Assembly: GCF_048984525.1 (NCBI RefSeq)
Contig: NZ_JBMGJC010000009.1
Coordinates: 1-64,000 of the forward strand
Direction of reading: 5' to 3'
DNA length: 64,000 bases
From: Syntrophopropionicum propionicicum_A
GTDB taxonomy: Bacteria > Bacillota > Desulfotomaculia > Desulfotomaculales > Pelotomaculaceae
The notes below the pieces were generated by a model. That model made no database searches. It was given only the letters and a program-made list of their open reading frames with translations, and had not been told where the DNA came from. Both the position numbers and the translations under genes were made by a program. Each line of letters starts with the position of its first letter. Within the stretch, counting starts at the first letter, position 1. Shown piece after piece: positions 7,623 through 16,734 of the stretch.

Positions 7623-7680
7623 GCTCTCTCCTTAGAATATATACAAACCCTGTAATGCTAAATAACTCCCGGGTAAACAT

Positions 7681-7711
7681 TTTGACAGGATTTACAGGTT
7701 AAAGGATTAAA
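7681..7711. repeat. ACAGGATT-type repeat (family R2)
   Basis: TGACAGGATTTACAGGTTAAA, a fragment of the dispersed R2 family also seen at 8078-8127, 19773-19940, 26708-26830, 27674-27716, 32712-32800 and 46706-46804. All copies are intergenic. Confidence 0.6.
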
Positions 7712-7778
7712 AAACATTTTTATCCCAGGTTGTTGACAATATCTCCATGGTTGAATCCGCTTGGCATTTGAGCCGTTG

Positions 7779-8001
7779 GACATGAGTCGTGGGACGTGGG
7801 ATATTTGAGTTGTAAGTCGTGTGCGTGGGTCGTGAGTATCCGGGTATTACTCTGTAGGGCGGGATTTATCCCGCCAATCCAATCGGGGACATTCCTCGGC
7901 CTAAGAGTCCGGCTCCAAACAGAGGTGTGTCCCCATTCCGCTAACCGGCTGAAGCCGCACCTACACCTCTCACGCCACACGTCTCATTTCTCACGTCTCA
8001 A
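7779..8001. repeat. Mixed repeats: GTCGTGAG tracts and GGCGGGATTTATCCCGCC element (R3/R4)
   Basis: 7779-7838 and 7968-8001 hold variants of GTCGTGGGACGTGGGA and CACGTCTCATTTCTCACGTC (family R3). Related tracts occur at 35404-35430 and inside the riboswitch at 45085-45205. Between them 7850-7975 contains GGCGGGATTTATCCCGCC, then ATCGGGGACATTCCTCGGCC and a CCGGCTGAAGCCG hairpin (family R4), shared with 39566-39715. No gene is visible in 7712-8137. Confidence 0.6.
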
Positions 8002-8077
8002 TGGAGCAGCTGTTTCACCATCATTGACTTTGCTGTATTAATTTGTCCACACTCTGGGATTTAAAAAACTTTTTTAA

Positions 8078-8127
8078 ATCATTAAAACCATGTTAATCAA
8101 TGCAAATCCTGTTAATCCTGTCAATTT
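8078..8127. repeat. ACAGGATT-type repeat (family R2)
   Basis: AACCATGTTAATCAATG followed by AATCCTGTTAATCCTGTCAA, an inverse-strand R2 copy. It lies immediately downstream of the LiaF-like gene. Confidence 0.6.
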
Positions 8128-8137
8128 GTTTTTGCAT

Positions 8138-8860
8138 TTAGTGTTTTATTTCTACGCCGCCCATTATTGCGGTACACCGCAGGACCAGCTTTGTGCCGCT
8201 TGCGGGCTCACCCTTGTATTGAGACTTCCTGGTGGCGATAATGCCGCCGCTGTCCTCGTCGAAAAACTTCACGCCGCCCAATACGGCAGTGCCCTCGTAA
8301 TCAACCGTGATCTCCGGCGGCACGATAATTTTAATGCCGCCCATAACGGCCGTGGCATTTAAACGGACCTCTCCCTCAGGTATTTCAGCGGCGTTCAGGT
8401 CCATGTCGACACCGCCCATCAGGGCAAAAAAACTTCCGTCCTCCAGTTTCCAGCCTTTTTGCTTCAGTTCAATCCCGCTCATAAGAGCCCAGTGGACACC
8501 GCCCGAGCCGGACGTGCCCCTCAACAGGCTCCAGCCGATTAAAATTATCACCACAGGCCAGAACAAGCTCCAGAATATAGAAAAGTCCAATTCATACAGG
8601 TCCAGGTTGTTCCCGATCACGAGCAGGCCCAGGGCAACCAGGACCAAACCTGTAATTAGCGCCCCGGAATTTCGCCGGTTCCCCGATTCGGCCGGAATCA
8701 GCAGGTCCAGACCCCAGAACACAAGCAACAACGGCCAGTAAGTTGCAAACAGGTAACCCACGCTGACATCAATAATATTGAAGTTGTTGAGAAGCAGTAT
8801 TACACCCAGGGCGATAACCGCGACGCCGAGCAAAAAGGAACTCCTGCGGTAAGGTCTCAT
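8138..8860 (-). CDS. LiaF-like membrane protein (cell-envelope stress)
   Basis: About 240 residues. The N terminus has four hydrophobic helices of the DUF5668/LiaI-LiaF type (LLGVAVIALGVILLLNNFNI; YWPLLLVFWGLDLLI; ITGLVLVALGLLVI; FWSLFWPVVIILIGWSLL). The C-terminal beta-rich domain repeats the pattern (A/V)(L/M)GGV four times (ALMGGVDMD, AVMGGIKI, AVLGGVKF, AIMGGVEIKH), typical of the LiaF C-terminal domain. LiaF relatives sense or repress responses to cell-wall-active antibiotics. GGAGG lies 8 bases before the ATG at 8860; a GTG 18 bases upstream is less likely. It is the third gene of a PspC-LiaI-LiaF operon but has no LiaRS two-component genes nearby. Confidence 0.82.
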   Translation of the reverse strand: MRPYRRSSFLLGVAVIALGVILLLNNFNIIDVSVGYLFATYWPLLLVFWGLDLLIPAESGNRRNSGALITGLVLVALGLLVIGNNLDLYELDFSIFWSLFWPVVIILIGWSLLRGTSGSGGVHWALMSGIELKQKGWKLEDGSFFALMGGVDMDLNAAEIPEGEVRLNATAVMGGIKIIVPPEITVDYEGTAVLGGVKFFDEDSGGIIATRKSQYKGEPASGTKLVLRCTAIMGGVEIKH

Positions 8861-8886
8861 CAGCAAAACCTCCGGCACTTAGGTAT

Positions 8887-9162
8887 TTAAAAGATTTGAC
8901 AGTTAAAATCAAAAACCAGCCTGGGAGCGTTAATGAATAAAAACACAACTCCCCCTACCAGACCCAGTATTATTATTAGCCCCAGCCATTGGGGAATCCT
9001 TCCATTACCCAAGAAGCTGATACCAATTATTATAATTATGATTGGCCACATTTTTTGCAGTTGGGTTATAAGATTCCTGGTTCCATAGCCGAGGTTAATT
9101 AATAGAGCTATTACACCGGCCAGAATAAAAGCCAGGCCAATTACAAAATTGCCTATTCTCAT
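8887..9162 (-). CDS. Small LiaI-like membrane protein (DUF5668-type)
   Basis: 91 residues, almost all in three hydrophobic segments (IGNFVIGLAFILAGVIALLINLGYG; MWPIIIIIIGISFL; LGLIIILGLVGGVVFLFI). This matches small LiaI/DUF5668 proteins. Its ATG at 9162 overlaps the TGA of the upstream PspC gene, so the two are translationally coupled. It probably acts in the cytoplasmic membrane with its operon partners in envelope-stress sensing. This is inferred from context rather than from specific residues. Confidence 0.75.
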   Translation of the reverse strand: MRIGNFVIGLAFILAGVIALLINLGYGTRNLITQLQKMWPIIIIIIGISFLGNGRIPQWLGLIIILGLVGGVVFLFINAPRLVFDFNCQIF

Positions 9163-9593
9163 CAACCTGACCCCTTCCTGTCCCTAAAAACGATGAAAAG
9201 CCCCAGTGCGATCAACAGCAGAGGCCATGAATAGCGCATAAAGTCCCGGGGCAGTATTTCGTACGCGAGAAGTACAATCCCCAGGCCGATCAGCAGGAGA
9301 CCGGCATTGCGGCGGGCAGTTTCTCCGTGCGGACCCTTTTCTGGTTTGACTCTGGCCTCTCCCTGCTCTGCCTTAGGATATCCGAATGTATCTTTTTCTT
9401 CGGGAATGATAATAGCAGCGGCAATATAGGCCAAAACACCCGCACCGCCAGCAAAAACAGCCAGTACCCATAATAACCGCACCAGAGTCACGTCAAATTC
9501 AAAGTATTCGGCCAGACCTCCGGCCACTCCGGCAATAATCCTGTTTTTCCGGGATCTGTACAATTTGTCCACCTGCACCCCACCTGCAGCCAT
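9162..9593 (-). CDS. PspC domain membrane protein
   Basis: 143 residues. Residues about 10-70 are a PspC domain: LYRSRKNRIIAGVAGGLAEYFEFDVTLVR, then a hydrophobic helix ending AAIIIPEE. A charged linker follows, then two further hydrophobic helices like those of LiaI. PspC proteins are membrane partners in phage-shock and envelope-stress responses. The ATG at 9593 has no clear Shine-Dalgarno sequence, whereas GCAGGTGGGG lies 5 bases before an in-frame GTG at 9572, so translation may begin there. First gene of the operon with the LiaI- and LiaF-like genes. Confidence 0.85.
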   Translation of the reverse strand: MAAGGVQVDKLYRSRKNRIIAGVAGGLAEYFEFDVTLVRLLWVLAVFAGGAGVLAYIAAAIIIPEEKDTFGYPKAEQGEARVKPEKGPHGETARRNAGLLLIGLGIVLLAYEILPRDFMRYSWPLLLIALGLFIVFRDRKGSG

Positions 9594-9669
9594 ACCGGCA
9601 AATTCAATTCTAAGTTATTATTTCAATACAGCATAGCTATGATTCATAATAAACAGGGACTTTCCGGTC

Positions 9670-10083
9670 TTATTCACCCATTACCTTGATCACAACTCTT
9701 TTTTTTCTTTGCCCGTCAAACTCGGCATAATAAACCTGCTGCCAGGGGCCGAAATCCAATCTGCCGCCCGTAACCGGTATGATGACCTGGTGGTGGACCA
9801 GCAAGCTTTTTAAATGCGCGTCCCCGTTATCCTCACCGGTCTGGTGGTGGCGGTAGGCCTTGCCGTAAGGCGCCAGTTTCTCCAGCATCTCGTCAATATC
9901 ATGAATAATCCCCTGTTCATCGTCATTGACATAGACACCGGCGGTAATGTGCATAGCCGACACCAGTACCATGCCTTCCTGAATGCCGCTTTCACGAACC
10001 GCATTTTCCACTTCGCCCGTCACGTTGATATATTCGCGCCTTTTGCGGGTGTTAAACCAGAGATATTTGGTATGAGATTTCAC
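9670..10083 (-). CDS. YjbQ/UPF0047 family protein
   Basis: 137 residues, full length for the family. Visible signatures are GMVLVSAMHITAGVYVNDDE, HHQTGEDNGDAHLKSLL and GPWQQVYYAEFDG. Members have weak thiamine-phosphate-synthase-like activity in vitro and a conserved His-rich metal/phosphate site; the physiological role remains unclear. A GTG start at 10083 is supported by GAGGAGG 7 bases upstream. It is monocistronic, divergent from the DUF1540 gene. Confidence 0.88.
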   Translation of the reverse strand: MKSHTKYLWFNTRKRREYINVTGEVENAVRESGIQEGMVLVSAMHITAGVYVNDDEQGIIHDIDEMLEKLAPYGKAYRHHQTGEDNGDAHLKSLLVHHQVIIPVTGGRLDFGPWQQVYYAEFDGQRKKRVVIKVMGE

Positions 10084-10207
10084 ATGGACCCTCCTCGTAT
10101 AATTTTATTTTTATCAAATCAAGAAAAATTTTTAACTAATAAAAAACTCTTATCTGTTAAAAATACAGGAGAATACAAAATTAAAAGGAAAGGGTTGAGC
10201 AAGGTTG

Positions 10208-10459
10208 ATGAATAATCAGCACATCCACTGCATTGTCAACGACTGCCACTACTGGAACCAGGGGAATATGTGCCAGGCCAACGAGATCCTGGTGTCCACC
10301 GATGAATTCGGCAGCAAGCAGCCGGACCATATTGACGCGGCCACGGCCAAACAGCTGACTCCGGCCTCGGCCGGTTCCTGCATGGCCACCTGCTGTAAAA
10401 CTTATGTATCCAAGGGTTCCGGCCAGATTAAGGCGGACACCGTAAAACGGATGTCTTAG
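10208..10459 (+). CDS. DUF1540 domain protein
   Basis: 83 residues with a Cys-rich layout: CIVNDCHYWNQGNMC near the N terminus and CMATCC near the C terminus. This is the DUF1540 pattern, probably a small metal-binding domain, common in spore-forming Firmicutes. The function is unknown. The ATG at 10208 is preceded in frame by a TTG, and the SD (AAGG or GGAAAGGG) is not ideally spaced for either, so the first codon is uncertain by one residue. A strong terminator hairpin follows directly. Confidence 0.85.
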   Translation: MNNQHIHCIVNDCHYWNQGNMCQANEILVSTDEFGSKQPDHIDAATAKQLTPASAGSCMATCCKTYVSKGSGQIKADTVKRMS

Positions 10460-10468
10460 ATTTCACAA

Positions 10469-10495
10469 AGACCCGGCTAACCTACAGCCGGGTCT
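10469..10495. terminator. Terminator hairpin between DUF1540 and cysteine synthase genes
   Basis: AGACCCGGCT (10469-10478) pairs perfectly with AGCCGGGTCT (10486-10495) across a 7-base loop. The flanking CAAAG and CTTTG extend the symmetry. It can serve both converging genes. Confidence 0.8.
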
Positions 10496-10535
10496 ACTTT
10501 GTAAATTCAGTATTGTTGCTTTTTAGATTATTAGG

Positions 10536-11444
10536 CTAAAATGAACATTCGGCACAGATTGACCTGAAAAGGGTGGTGCTTAGATAACGGTCGCCGCGGT
10601 CCGGCAGTATTGTCACTATAATGCCTGATTCCATGGTCCTGGCAATTTGCAGGGCGCCTGCCACTGCAGCGCCGCTCGACATGCCCACAAAAATTCCTTC
10701 CTTGGTGGCCAGCTGTCGTGCCGTTTCATAGGCCTCGTCGTCCTCCACGTTGATCTTTAGGTCCATCTGCGAGGGTTTGTATATCTTGGGGACAATGGCT
10801 TCTTCCATATTTTTCAGCCCCTGGATGGCATGTCCCACATAAGGTTCCACCCCGACCACTTTTATAGACGGTTTCATGCTTTTTAAGTACCTTCCTGTCC
10901 CCATCAGGGTCCCGGTTGTGCCCATCCCGGCGACAAAAACGTCGATTTCCCCTTCCGTCTGCGCAAAAATTTCCGGGCCGGTAGTCTCGTAGTGGGAAAG
11001 GGTGTTGTTTATGTTCGTAAACTGGTCGGGCATATAATATTTATGAGGTTCCTCCTGGACGATCTTGCGCGCCATCCTGATGGCGCCGTCGGTGCGTTCT
11101 TCGGCAGGGGTGAGCAGGACTTCCGCGCCGTAAGCCTCAAGTATGCGGCTCCTCTCCTCGCTCACACAGCCCGGCATTACCAACTTGACCCGGTATCCCT
11201 TGGCCGCTCCAATCATCGCTATGGCGATGCCGGTGTTGCCGGACGTGGGTTCCAGTATAATCTTGCCCCTGGTAAGCTCGCCTGATTCTTCAGCTTTCTT
11301 GATCATGTAATACGCGGGGCGGTCTTTTATTGAGCCGCCCGGGTTGTTTCCTTCCAGCTTGGCGAATATCCTGACTTTGCTCCCGTTATTGAGTATTTTT
11401 AATTCAACAAGCGGTGTGTTGCCGATAGCAGATAATACGTCCAA
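10536..11444 (-). CDS. Cysteine synthase / O-acetylserine sulfhydrylase (CysK/CysM family)
   Basis: 302 residues, normal for the family. A PLP enzyme that replaces the acetyl (or phospho) group of activated serine with sulfide to make cysteine. PLP-lysine motif GGSIKDRPA; substrate loop PTSGNTG; PLP-phosphate loop GMGTTGTLMGTG. The C terminus SSGAAVAGAL...ILPDRGDRYLST is intact. The ending SICAECSF, with two cysteines, is slightly unusual. The start is TTG at 11444 with GGAGGG 7 bases upstream. It lies alone, downstream of the enoyl-CoA hydratase gene on the same strand; no T-box or Cys regulator is seen. Confidence 0.92.
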   Translation of the reverse strand: MDVLSAIGNTPLVELKILNNGSKVRIFAKLEGNNPGGSIKDRPAYYMIKKAEESGELTRGKIILEPTSGNTGIAIAMIGAAKGYRVKLVMPGCVSEERSRILEAYGAEVLLTPAEERTDGAIRMARKIVQEEPHKYYMPDQFTNINNTLSHYETTGPEIFAQTEGEIDVFVAGMGTTGTLMGTGRYLKSMKPSIKVVGVEPYVGHAIQGLKNMEEAIVPKIYKPSQMDLKINVEDDEAYETARQLATKEGIFVGMSSGAAVAGALQIARTMESGIIVTILPDRGDRYLSTTLFRSICAECSF

Positions 11445-11515
11445 AATTTTTCCCTCCAGTTGTCCCCTTTGATTATAATTAACTGCTTATATTAGAAAAT
11501 TAAATATCCAGCTTT

Positions 11516-12307
11516 TCAGGACCCCTTGAAAAAAGGCTTGCGTTTTTTCAGGAAAGCGTCCAGACCTTCCTGGTAGTCGTCGCTCCGGGACGCGTCCAAT
11601 ACACCCTGGCGCTCCACCTCCAGCTGGCGCTCTAAAAGCGTCAGCAGGGTCTGGTTTAAATTTTCCTTGGCGATCGCAAATGAGCGCGTGGCGCCGGCAG
11701 CCAGTTTTTCGGCCCACTGGCGTGCCGCCTCTGGCAGTTCCTCCGGCGCGGCCACTTTGTGGACCAGGCCCATGGCCAAAGCCTGTTGCGCATCGTAAAC
11801 AGGATCGAGGAAAACCATCTCGCTGGCCCTGGCAAAGCCTGCCAGCAGGCCGACCCACATGCTCCAGCCGACGTCTGGCGCCAGCCCGAGGCTGGTGTAG
11901 GCCTGCTTGAATTTTGCCTGGCTGGAGCAGAGCCGCAGGTCGCAGGCAAGGGCCAGCGACATCCCGGCGCCGCCTACCGACCCGTTTATCACAGCCAGCA
12001 CCGGTTTCGGCATCCGCCTGATCTCAAGGACGATCCTGTGCAGGGGTTCCAGTACCCGGCGGACCGGTTCAGCGGGATCCGAGCGGGCAAACTGCTCAAA
12101 ATATTTTATATCGCCCCCGGAACAAAAGGCTTTCCCGCTGCCGGTAAGCACTACAACCCTTATTTCCCGGTCGGAGCTGCAAATCTCCAGGGCGCTGCGG
12201 ATTTCGTTTGATATGTTTAAATCGAGAGCGTTGAAACTGTCGGGCCGGTTCAGGGTAATGGTTGCGATAGAGCCGTCTTTGCAAAAAAGTATATCCTTGA
12301 AAGACAT
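11516..12307 (-). CDS. Enoyl-CoA hydratase/isomerase family protein (PaaG-like)
   Basis: About 263 residues of the crotonase fold. The oxyanion-hole segments are GSGKAFCSGGDIKYF and GSVGGAGMSLALACDLRL. In the next segment, QAYTSLGLAPDVG, the first hydratase glutamate is not conserved, while an Asp is present in APD, as in PaaG-type isomerases. I therefore favour an acyl-CoA isomerase or ring-modifying role over a classical hydratase. The open frame begins at 12364, but GAGGAGG is 8 bases upstream of the ATG at 12307. It is followed on the same strand by cysteine synthase and lies downstream of the giant acyl-CoA dehydratase activase gene. Confidence 0.85.
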   Translation of the reverse strand: MSFKDILFCKDGSIATITLNRPDSFNALDLNISNEIRSALEICSSDREIRVVVLTGSGKAFCSGGDIKYFEQFARSDPAEPVRRVLEPLHRIVLEIRRMPKPVLAVINGSVGGAGMSLALACDLRLCSSQAKFKQAYTSLGLAPDVGWSMWVGLLAGFARASEMVFLDPVYDAQQALAMGLVHKVAAPEELPEAARQWAEKLAAGATRSFAIAKENLNQTLLTLLERQLEVERQGVLDASRSDDYQEGLDAFLKKRKPFFKGS

Positions 12308-12391
12308 GTAACCATCCTCCTCAAAAATAACGGTATCAATATATTTATTCGATAGGCATTTCATTTTTCCCGCTTATAACAATCAATAATG

Positions 12392-15300
12392 TTAAATTAG
12401 GTTTGCCGCCTTAAACCTGCCCCCGCTTTTCATTTCCTGGATCCGCCTGTGAATCCTTTTCACCTGCAGGCAGAATATCTCCAGCCTGGCCTCGATTACC
12501 TGGGGAAAAGCGTTGCCGTCCGTCTCCACCGCGATAAACGGAAGCGACGGGCAGCGCTGCATTACTTTTGCCACCAGCTCTTTATCCCTGGCGACCTCAA
12601 TTTTTCTTTCGTTCATCTTCGTGTTTATGACAGCTTCCGCAATCCTGCTGGGCATACAGCCGAAAGGACCGATTGAGATGACGCCCGCCACCTCCTCCAC
12701 CACCTCGGTGATGGCCGAGCCGACTGTCAATATTGTTTCGACTGTAAGGCTGGGGGAGATTAAATCAGTGACGTTGCCGATCATCCTTTCCACGTCGACC
12801 CGGTGCGCCTCGTACAGGCCGGAATGAGAGAAGATTTCTTTGATGCTCTTTTCATAAGAATTTTTAAAAAACTGTTCGATAAACGTGCCGATAAACCCTT
12901 TTCTTGCAGTATCGGCGCTCAGGTTGTTCTTAATCAGGTAATCGCAGTAATATATCCATTCGGCGATGGGGGCGGTCCTGACCATAATACCTTTTTGAGC
13001 CAGTTTTTCCACCAGGTACTGCCTGGAAAATCCGTCCCGCCTCACGTATATCTCGCCGACCAGGGCCACCTTGGGCGTATGGGACAGGGGCTGCAGCACT
13101 TCAATCGCCTTTAACGAGCGGGCTGCCTGGCGCAGTTTTTCTTTGAGTTTTGGCCAGCTGTCCTTTTCCACGCTGTCGATGATATCCGCACAGACTTTAT
13201 TATATATTTTCATTGACATCTCTTTATCCCTGGCAATGGTCAGGACTGCGCTGTATATCTCTTCCAGCACATCAGAAATTATGACCGCTTGAAACGCCCT
13301 GATACTGAAGTCAGCGCCCAGGCCGGCGTAGCTGTTCTCACAGCTAAGGGAAATCTGCGCCACGTTTTCCACCTGCAGCTTCTGGATCAGGTTTTTTATA
13401 AGGACGTTGTACTGCCCGAACCTGCAGGGGCCGGAAGAGGTCGGCATAAAATAGACCAGCAGCTCGTTGTCGTCAACCCTTTTGTCCAGGTAGCCGAACA
13501 AGCTGCCCACAGTGAGGATCAGGGGCAGGCACTCCTTGCAGGTCGCATGTCCTTTTCCGATCTTTAATTCCGCCGCGGCCGGCGAAGGCACAGCTGTTGA
13601 CCTGACTCCGAGATGCCTCAGTGAGGCCGCCAGCATCTTCGACCCCATGTCTCCCATGGACGGGATCAACACATGGACCCTGGGGTGGGTCAGGCCGTAT
13701 TTATCTCCCCTGGAGTCAACCACCCAGGTCGCGCCGTTTTCACTAATGATTTGCGCGGGCTTAAAAGGACGGGCCTTCCGGGGTCCTTTATCCCTGTTTA
13801 TTTCAATATAGCTTTTAACGACGTCAAGAAACGCTTCAATCCGGGTATCCAGGCCCGCGTCCGCCGAATGGCTGTCCAGTTCCAGGGTCAGGGAAGGTTT
13901 CTGTTCCATGATGAACCTGAAAAATCCCACTATAAATGAATCCGGACCGCAGCTGAAATTTGTTATATAGGCGGGGAAAAGCTGGTGATGGCGTTTTACA
14001 AACCTGGCTGTTTTCAGGATCGTCTGTCCCAGCGCCCAGAACATGTTTTCGGCCGGTTCCTCATCGTCGCAGGGCAAAAAGTCATGGGGAATAATCCGGC
14101 AGCCCCTGGAGGCGAATTTCTGCGGAATACCCATGTTGGCCTTATGGGTAAAGGCGTTGTACGGCCTGCCAAATAGCACGACAGCCATGTCTTCCGGGCG
14201 CTGCTCCATCTCCGCCAGGAACTCCCTGCCGATAGCTTTGCACTCGGCGGCAAATTCATTTTGCGCGCTGACAGCCATGTTATATGCCCTGGTAGTAACC
14301 CCTGGTGTGAAGCCCAATTCCTTCCCTATTTTTATGAAATTTTCCCGCTCGCTCTCATATCCGTCAGAAAAATTGAGTACAGGGCTTAAGACCTTTTTCC
14401 CTTTTAGTTCATCAAAAGCTGCTTTCAGGTAATAAGGCTCCGCCTGGACAAACGGGCAGGTCACGCTGGTCTCGATGCCGTTGGCGACCGGCATCGATTT
14501 CACGTGCGGCAGGAAATAAATATCTGGATTTTGCCGGATTGTCCCCATCAGCGACCCGTGGGCGATCTCGACCGGGTAGCAGAACTCCGCCCCTCTTCTT
14601 TCAACGCCTTCTTCGTTAATTTCGCCGCACAGCAGCACTTCAAAACCCAGCGCCGAGAAGAAGTTGTAATAAAGGGGGTACAGCGTGTTCGTTAAAAGTG
14701 AATTGTTAATCGCCACCGTCCTGTTGTTTGGCGGCAGTAAACGCGTGCCTCTGCCGGCGCTGTATTTTTCAAATACAAGTTTTTCGCGCACTTTCACCAG
14801 GTCGAGCTCCTCGGTATCGATATCTTTTTTATTTCTTACCAGGTTGGCGTACTTGTTGCAGGCTCCCCCAAAAGGATATACCTTCCCTTTAATTTTGATC
14901 CGGCTGATGGAGCACTTCCTGTCACATTTTTCCCTGCCTCCGGCGCAGGTGAACGGGTCCTCGTACGACACCTCCCGTTCCGCCAGTTCAGCGGGGTCAA
15001 AAGCCATCGGCTCCAGCAGGCCGAGGGCGAGCTTGTTTTTTACCTCCAGCGCCACGCCGAAGGCGCCCATCAAGCCCGGTTCCGGAGGGACGATGATATC
15101 CTTGCCGGTAAGGGCGGCCATGGCCGCCGGCACCGCCTTATTGTAGCAGACGCCGCCCTGCATGAAGACCTTGCGCCCGACAGCCCTGTTGCCTTTAACC
15201 CGGTTGATGTAATTCATGCAGATCGAATAGACCAGGCCCGCGGCCAGGTCCGGCACCGCCGCCCCCTCCTGGATGGCGCTTTTGATGTCGCTGCTGATAA

Positions 15301-16717
15301 AAGCCGCGCACTGGTCGCTGAAATTGAGCGGCCTGCTGCTCTCGAGGGCGATATCGCCTATTTCCTCCGTGCTGATATACAAGGACTCCCGCGCTGCTTC
15401 CTCCAGGAAGGAACCAGTCCCCGCGGAGCACGCCTCGTTCATGGCGTAATCAGATGCTACCCCGTTGGTAATATAGGTATACTTGGCATCCTGGCCCCCG
15501 ATTTCAAAAATGGTGTCCACCAGCGGGTCAAAATAAACCGCGGCCGCCGCATGGGCGATTATTTCGTTAATCACCGCCGGGGTAAGGGCATGCAGCCCGG
15601 CAATCTGCCGGCCTGAGCCGGTCACGCCCAGCCCGGTTATGCGGACTTCCTCCTCCAGCTGCCTGTTCACCTCTCTGTAACAATACCGTGAGGCCCGGAT
15701 TGGATCACCGTTCGTCCGCAGGTAACAGCTGGCCAGGATCGCGTTGTCGCTTGTCCTCATAACCACGGCCTTGGTGGTCGTGGACCCTACATCCAGACCT
15801 AAAATGCAGACATCACCTTTTTGCGCTTTCCGGCGGATGGCCCGCTTAAATGTCACTTTAGGCAAGTGGTCTTTTATGGCGGGCAGGGTTGAAAATGAGC
15901 TTTCACCTTCAATAAACAGGTCGACGGGATCCCGCACCGGTTTTGTCCCAGCCTCCAGCGCCCACAGGGCGGCCCCGTATGCCTCAAAATAATTTGCCTG
16001 TGCGGGGATAACAAGATCGGGAATTTCTTTTTTAATAAAATCTATCATGGCCGTATTGGCGGACGCACCGCCCACTATCATTACCCTTTGCCGCTCGGTC
16101 TTCTTTAAAAGCTCGAGCACCTTTACCGCCATCATTTCACAGAGCCCGGCTGTTACCCGCTCTTTTTGAGCGCCCTTGTTTAATGCGTGGGTACAGTCAC
16201 TTTTACAGAAAACCGAGCACCTTCCCGCAACTTTATACGGGTTTTCCAGGTCGGCGATAGATACGGCTTCTTCCACGGCCAGGTCCATCCTTTTTATCTG
16301 CTGCAGAAAAAACTCGCCTGTGCCGGAAGCGCACTTGTTTCCGGTGAAGACGTTTATAATCCTGCCTTCCCGGTCCAGCTTATAAGCTATAAAAGTCTCC
16401 CCGCCGGCACTTATTATGACGTCTACGTTCCTGTAAGCCTGCCTGATATGGCTGTAGGCATACTCCACCGCCTCCGGCTCAGAGATAGTGGAAGCGTTGA
16501 CCTTGCTTTTCAGCTTTCTCCCCGTGACGGCAACCCTGTCTACAGACTGCAAAAGCCCCGCGCTAACCATTTTCGTGATGGCGCCGCGGGGGTTGCCTTC
16601 ATGGGGCGCGGTCCCGGACTGCAATAACTTGACGCTGTTGTCCGCGTCCTTCTCCAGCAAAACCAGGCCGATATTTGAAGCCCCTATACATAAACCAAGC
16701 GTTATCAATGTATTCAC
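12392..16717 (-). CDS. Acyl-CoA dehydratase activase, giant fused form (2-hydroxyglutaryl-CoA dehydratase activator family)
   Basis: 1441 residues. Two BadF/BcrA-type ASKHA ATPase domains lie in tandem. The first opens GLCIGASNIG and has a degenerate phosphate loop; the second opens LGLDVGSTTTKAVVM. Each carries the helix-cluster cysteine region (NKCASGTGEFF; NEACSAGTGSFL) that holds a [4Fe-4S] cluster in HgdC-like activators. Then come a Cys-rich DUF2229-like segment (CAGGREKCDRKC) and a long C-terminal part resembling 2-hydroxyacyl-CoA dehydratase subunits. Known activators use ATP to inject an electron into a dehydratase or benzoyl-CoA reductase. The giant form is common in clostridia and its substrate is mostly unknown. 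Start: GTG at 16717, or TTG at 16708 which has GGGGTG at 6-base spacing. It lies 17 bases downstream of hexokinase. Confidence 0.87.
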   Translation of the reverse strand: MNTLITLGLCIGASNIGLVLLEKDADNSVKLLQSGTAPHEGNPRGAITKMVSAGLLQSVDRVAVTGRKLKSKVNASTISEPEAVEYAYSHIRQAYRNVDVIISAGGETFIAYKLDREGRIINVFTGNKCASGTGEFFLQQIKRMDLAVEEAVSIADLENPYKVAGRCSVFCKSDCTHALNKGAQKERVTAGLCEMMAVKVLELLKKTERQRVMIVGGASANTAMIDFIKKEIPDLVIPAQANYFEAYGAALWALEAGTKPVRDPVDLFIEGESSFSTLPAIKDHLPKVTFKRAIRRKAQKGDVCILGLDVGSTTTKAVVMRTSDNAILASCYLRTNGDPIRASRYCYREVNRQLEEEVRITGLGVTGSGRQIAGLHALTPAVINEIIAHAAAAVYFDPLVDTIFEIGGQDAKYTYITNGVASDYAMNEACSAGTGSFLEEAARESLYISTEEIGDIALESSRPLNFSDQCAAFISSDIKSAIQEGAAVPDLAAGLVYSICMNYINRVKGNRAVGRKVFMQGGVCYNKAVPAAMAALTGKDIIVPPEPGLMGAFGVALEVKNKLALGLLEPMAFDPAELAEREVSYEDPFTCAGGREKCDRKCSISRIKIKGKVYPFGGACNKYANLVRNKKDIDTEELDLVKVREKLVFEKYSAGRGTRLLPPNNRTVAINNSLLTNTLYPLYYNFFSALGFEVLLCGEINEEGVERRGAEFCYPVEIAHGSLMGTIRQNPDIYFLPHVKSMPVANGIETSVTCPFVQAEPYYLKAAFDELKGKKVLSPVLNFSDGYESERENFIKIGKELGFTPGVTTRAYNMAVSAQNEFAAECKAIGREFLAEMEQRPEDMAVVLFGRPYNAFTHKANMGIPQKFASRGCRIIPHDFLPCDDEEPAENMFWALGQTILKTARFVKRHHQLFPAYITNFSCGPDSFIVGFFRFIMEQKPSLTLELDSHSADAGLDTRIEAFLDVVKSYIEINRDKGPRKARPFKPAQIISENGATWVVDSRGDKYGLTHPRVHVLIPSMGDMGSKMLAASLRHLGVRSTAVPSPAAAELKIGKGHATCKECLPLILTVGSLFGYLDKRVDDNELLVYFMPTSSGPCRFGQYNVLIKNLIQKLQVENVAQISLSCENSYAGLGADFSIRAFQAVIISDVLEEIYSAVLTIARDKEMSMKIYNKVCADIIDSVEKDSWPKLKEKLRQAARSLKAIEVLQPLSHTPKVALVGEIYVRRDGFSRQYLVEKLAQKGIMVRTAPIAEWIYYCDYLIKNNLSADTARKGFIGTFIEQFFKNSYEKSIKEIFSHSGLYEAHRVDVERMIGNVTDLISPSLTVETILTVGSAITEVVEEVAGVISIGPFGCMPSRIAEAVINTKMNERKIEVARDKELVAKVMQRCPSLPFIAVETDGNAFPQVIEARLEIFCLQVKRIHRRIQEMKSGGRFKAANLI

Positions 16718-16734
16718 CCCGGCAAAAAGTGTCT

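Noticed and set aside
7779..8001. GTCGTGAG/CACGTCTCA tracts as a small CRISPR array
   Set aside because: Units are 7-10 bases, irregular and without spacers; no cas genes in the window.
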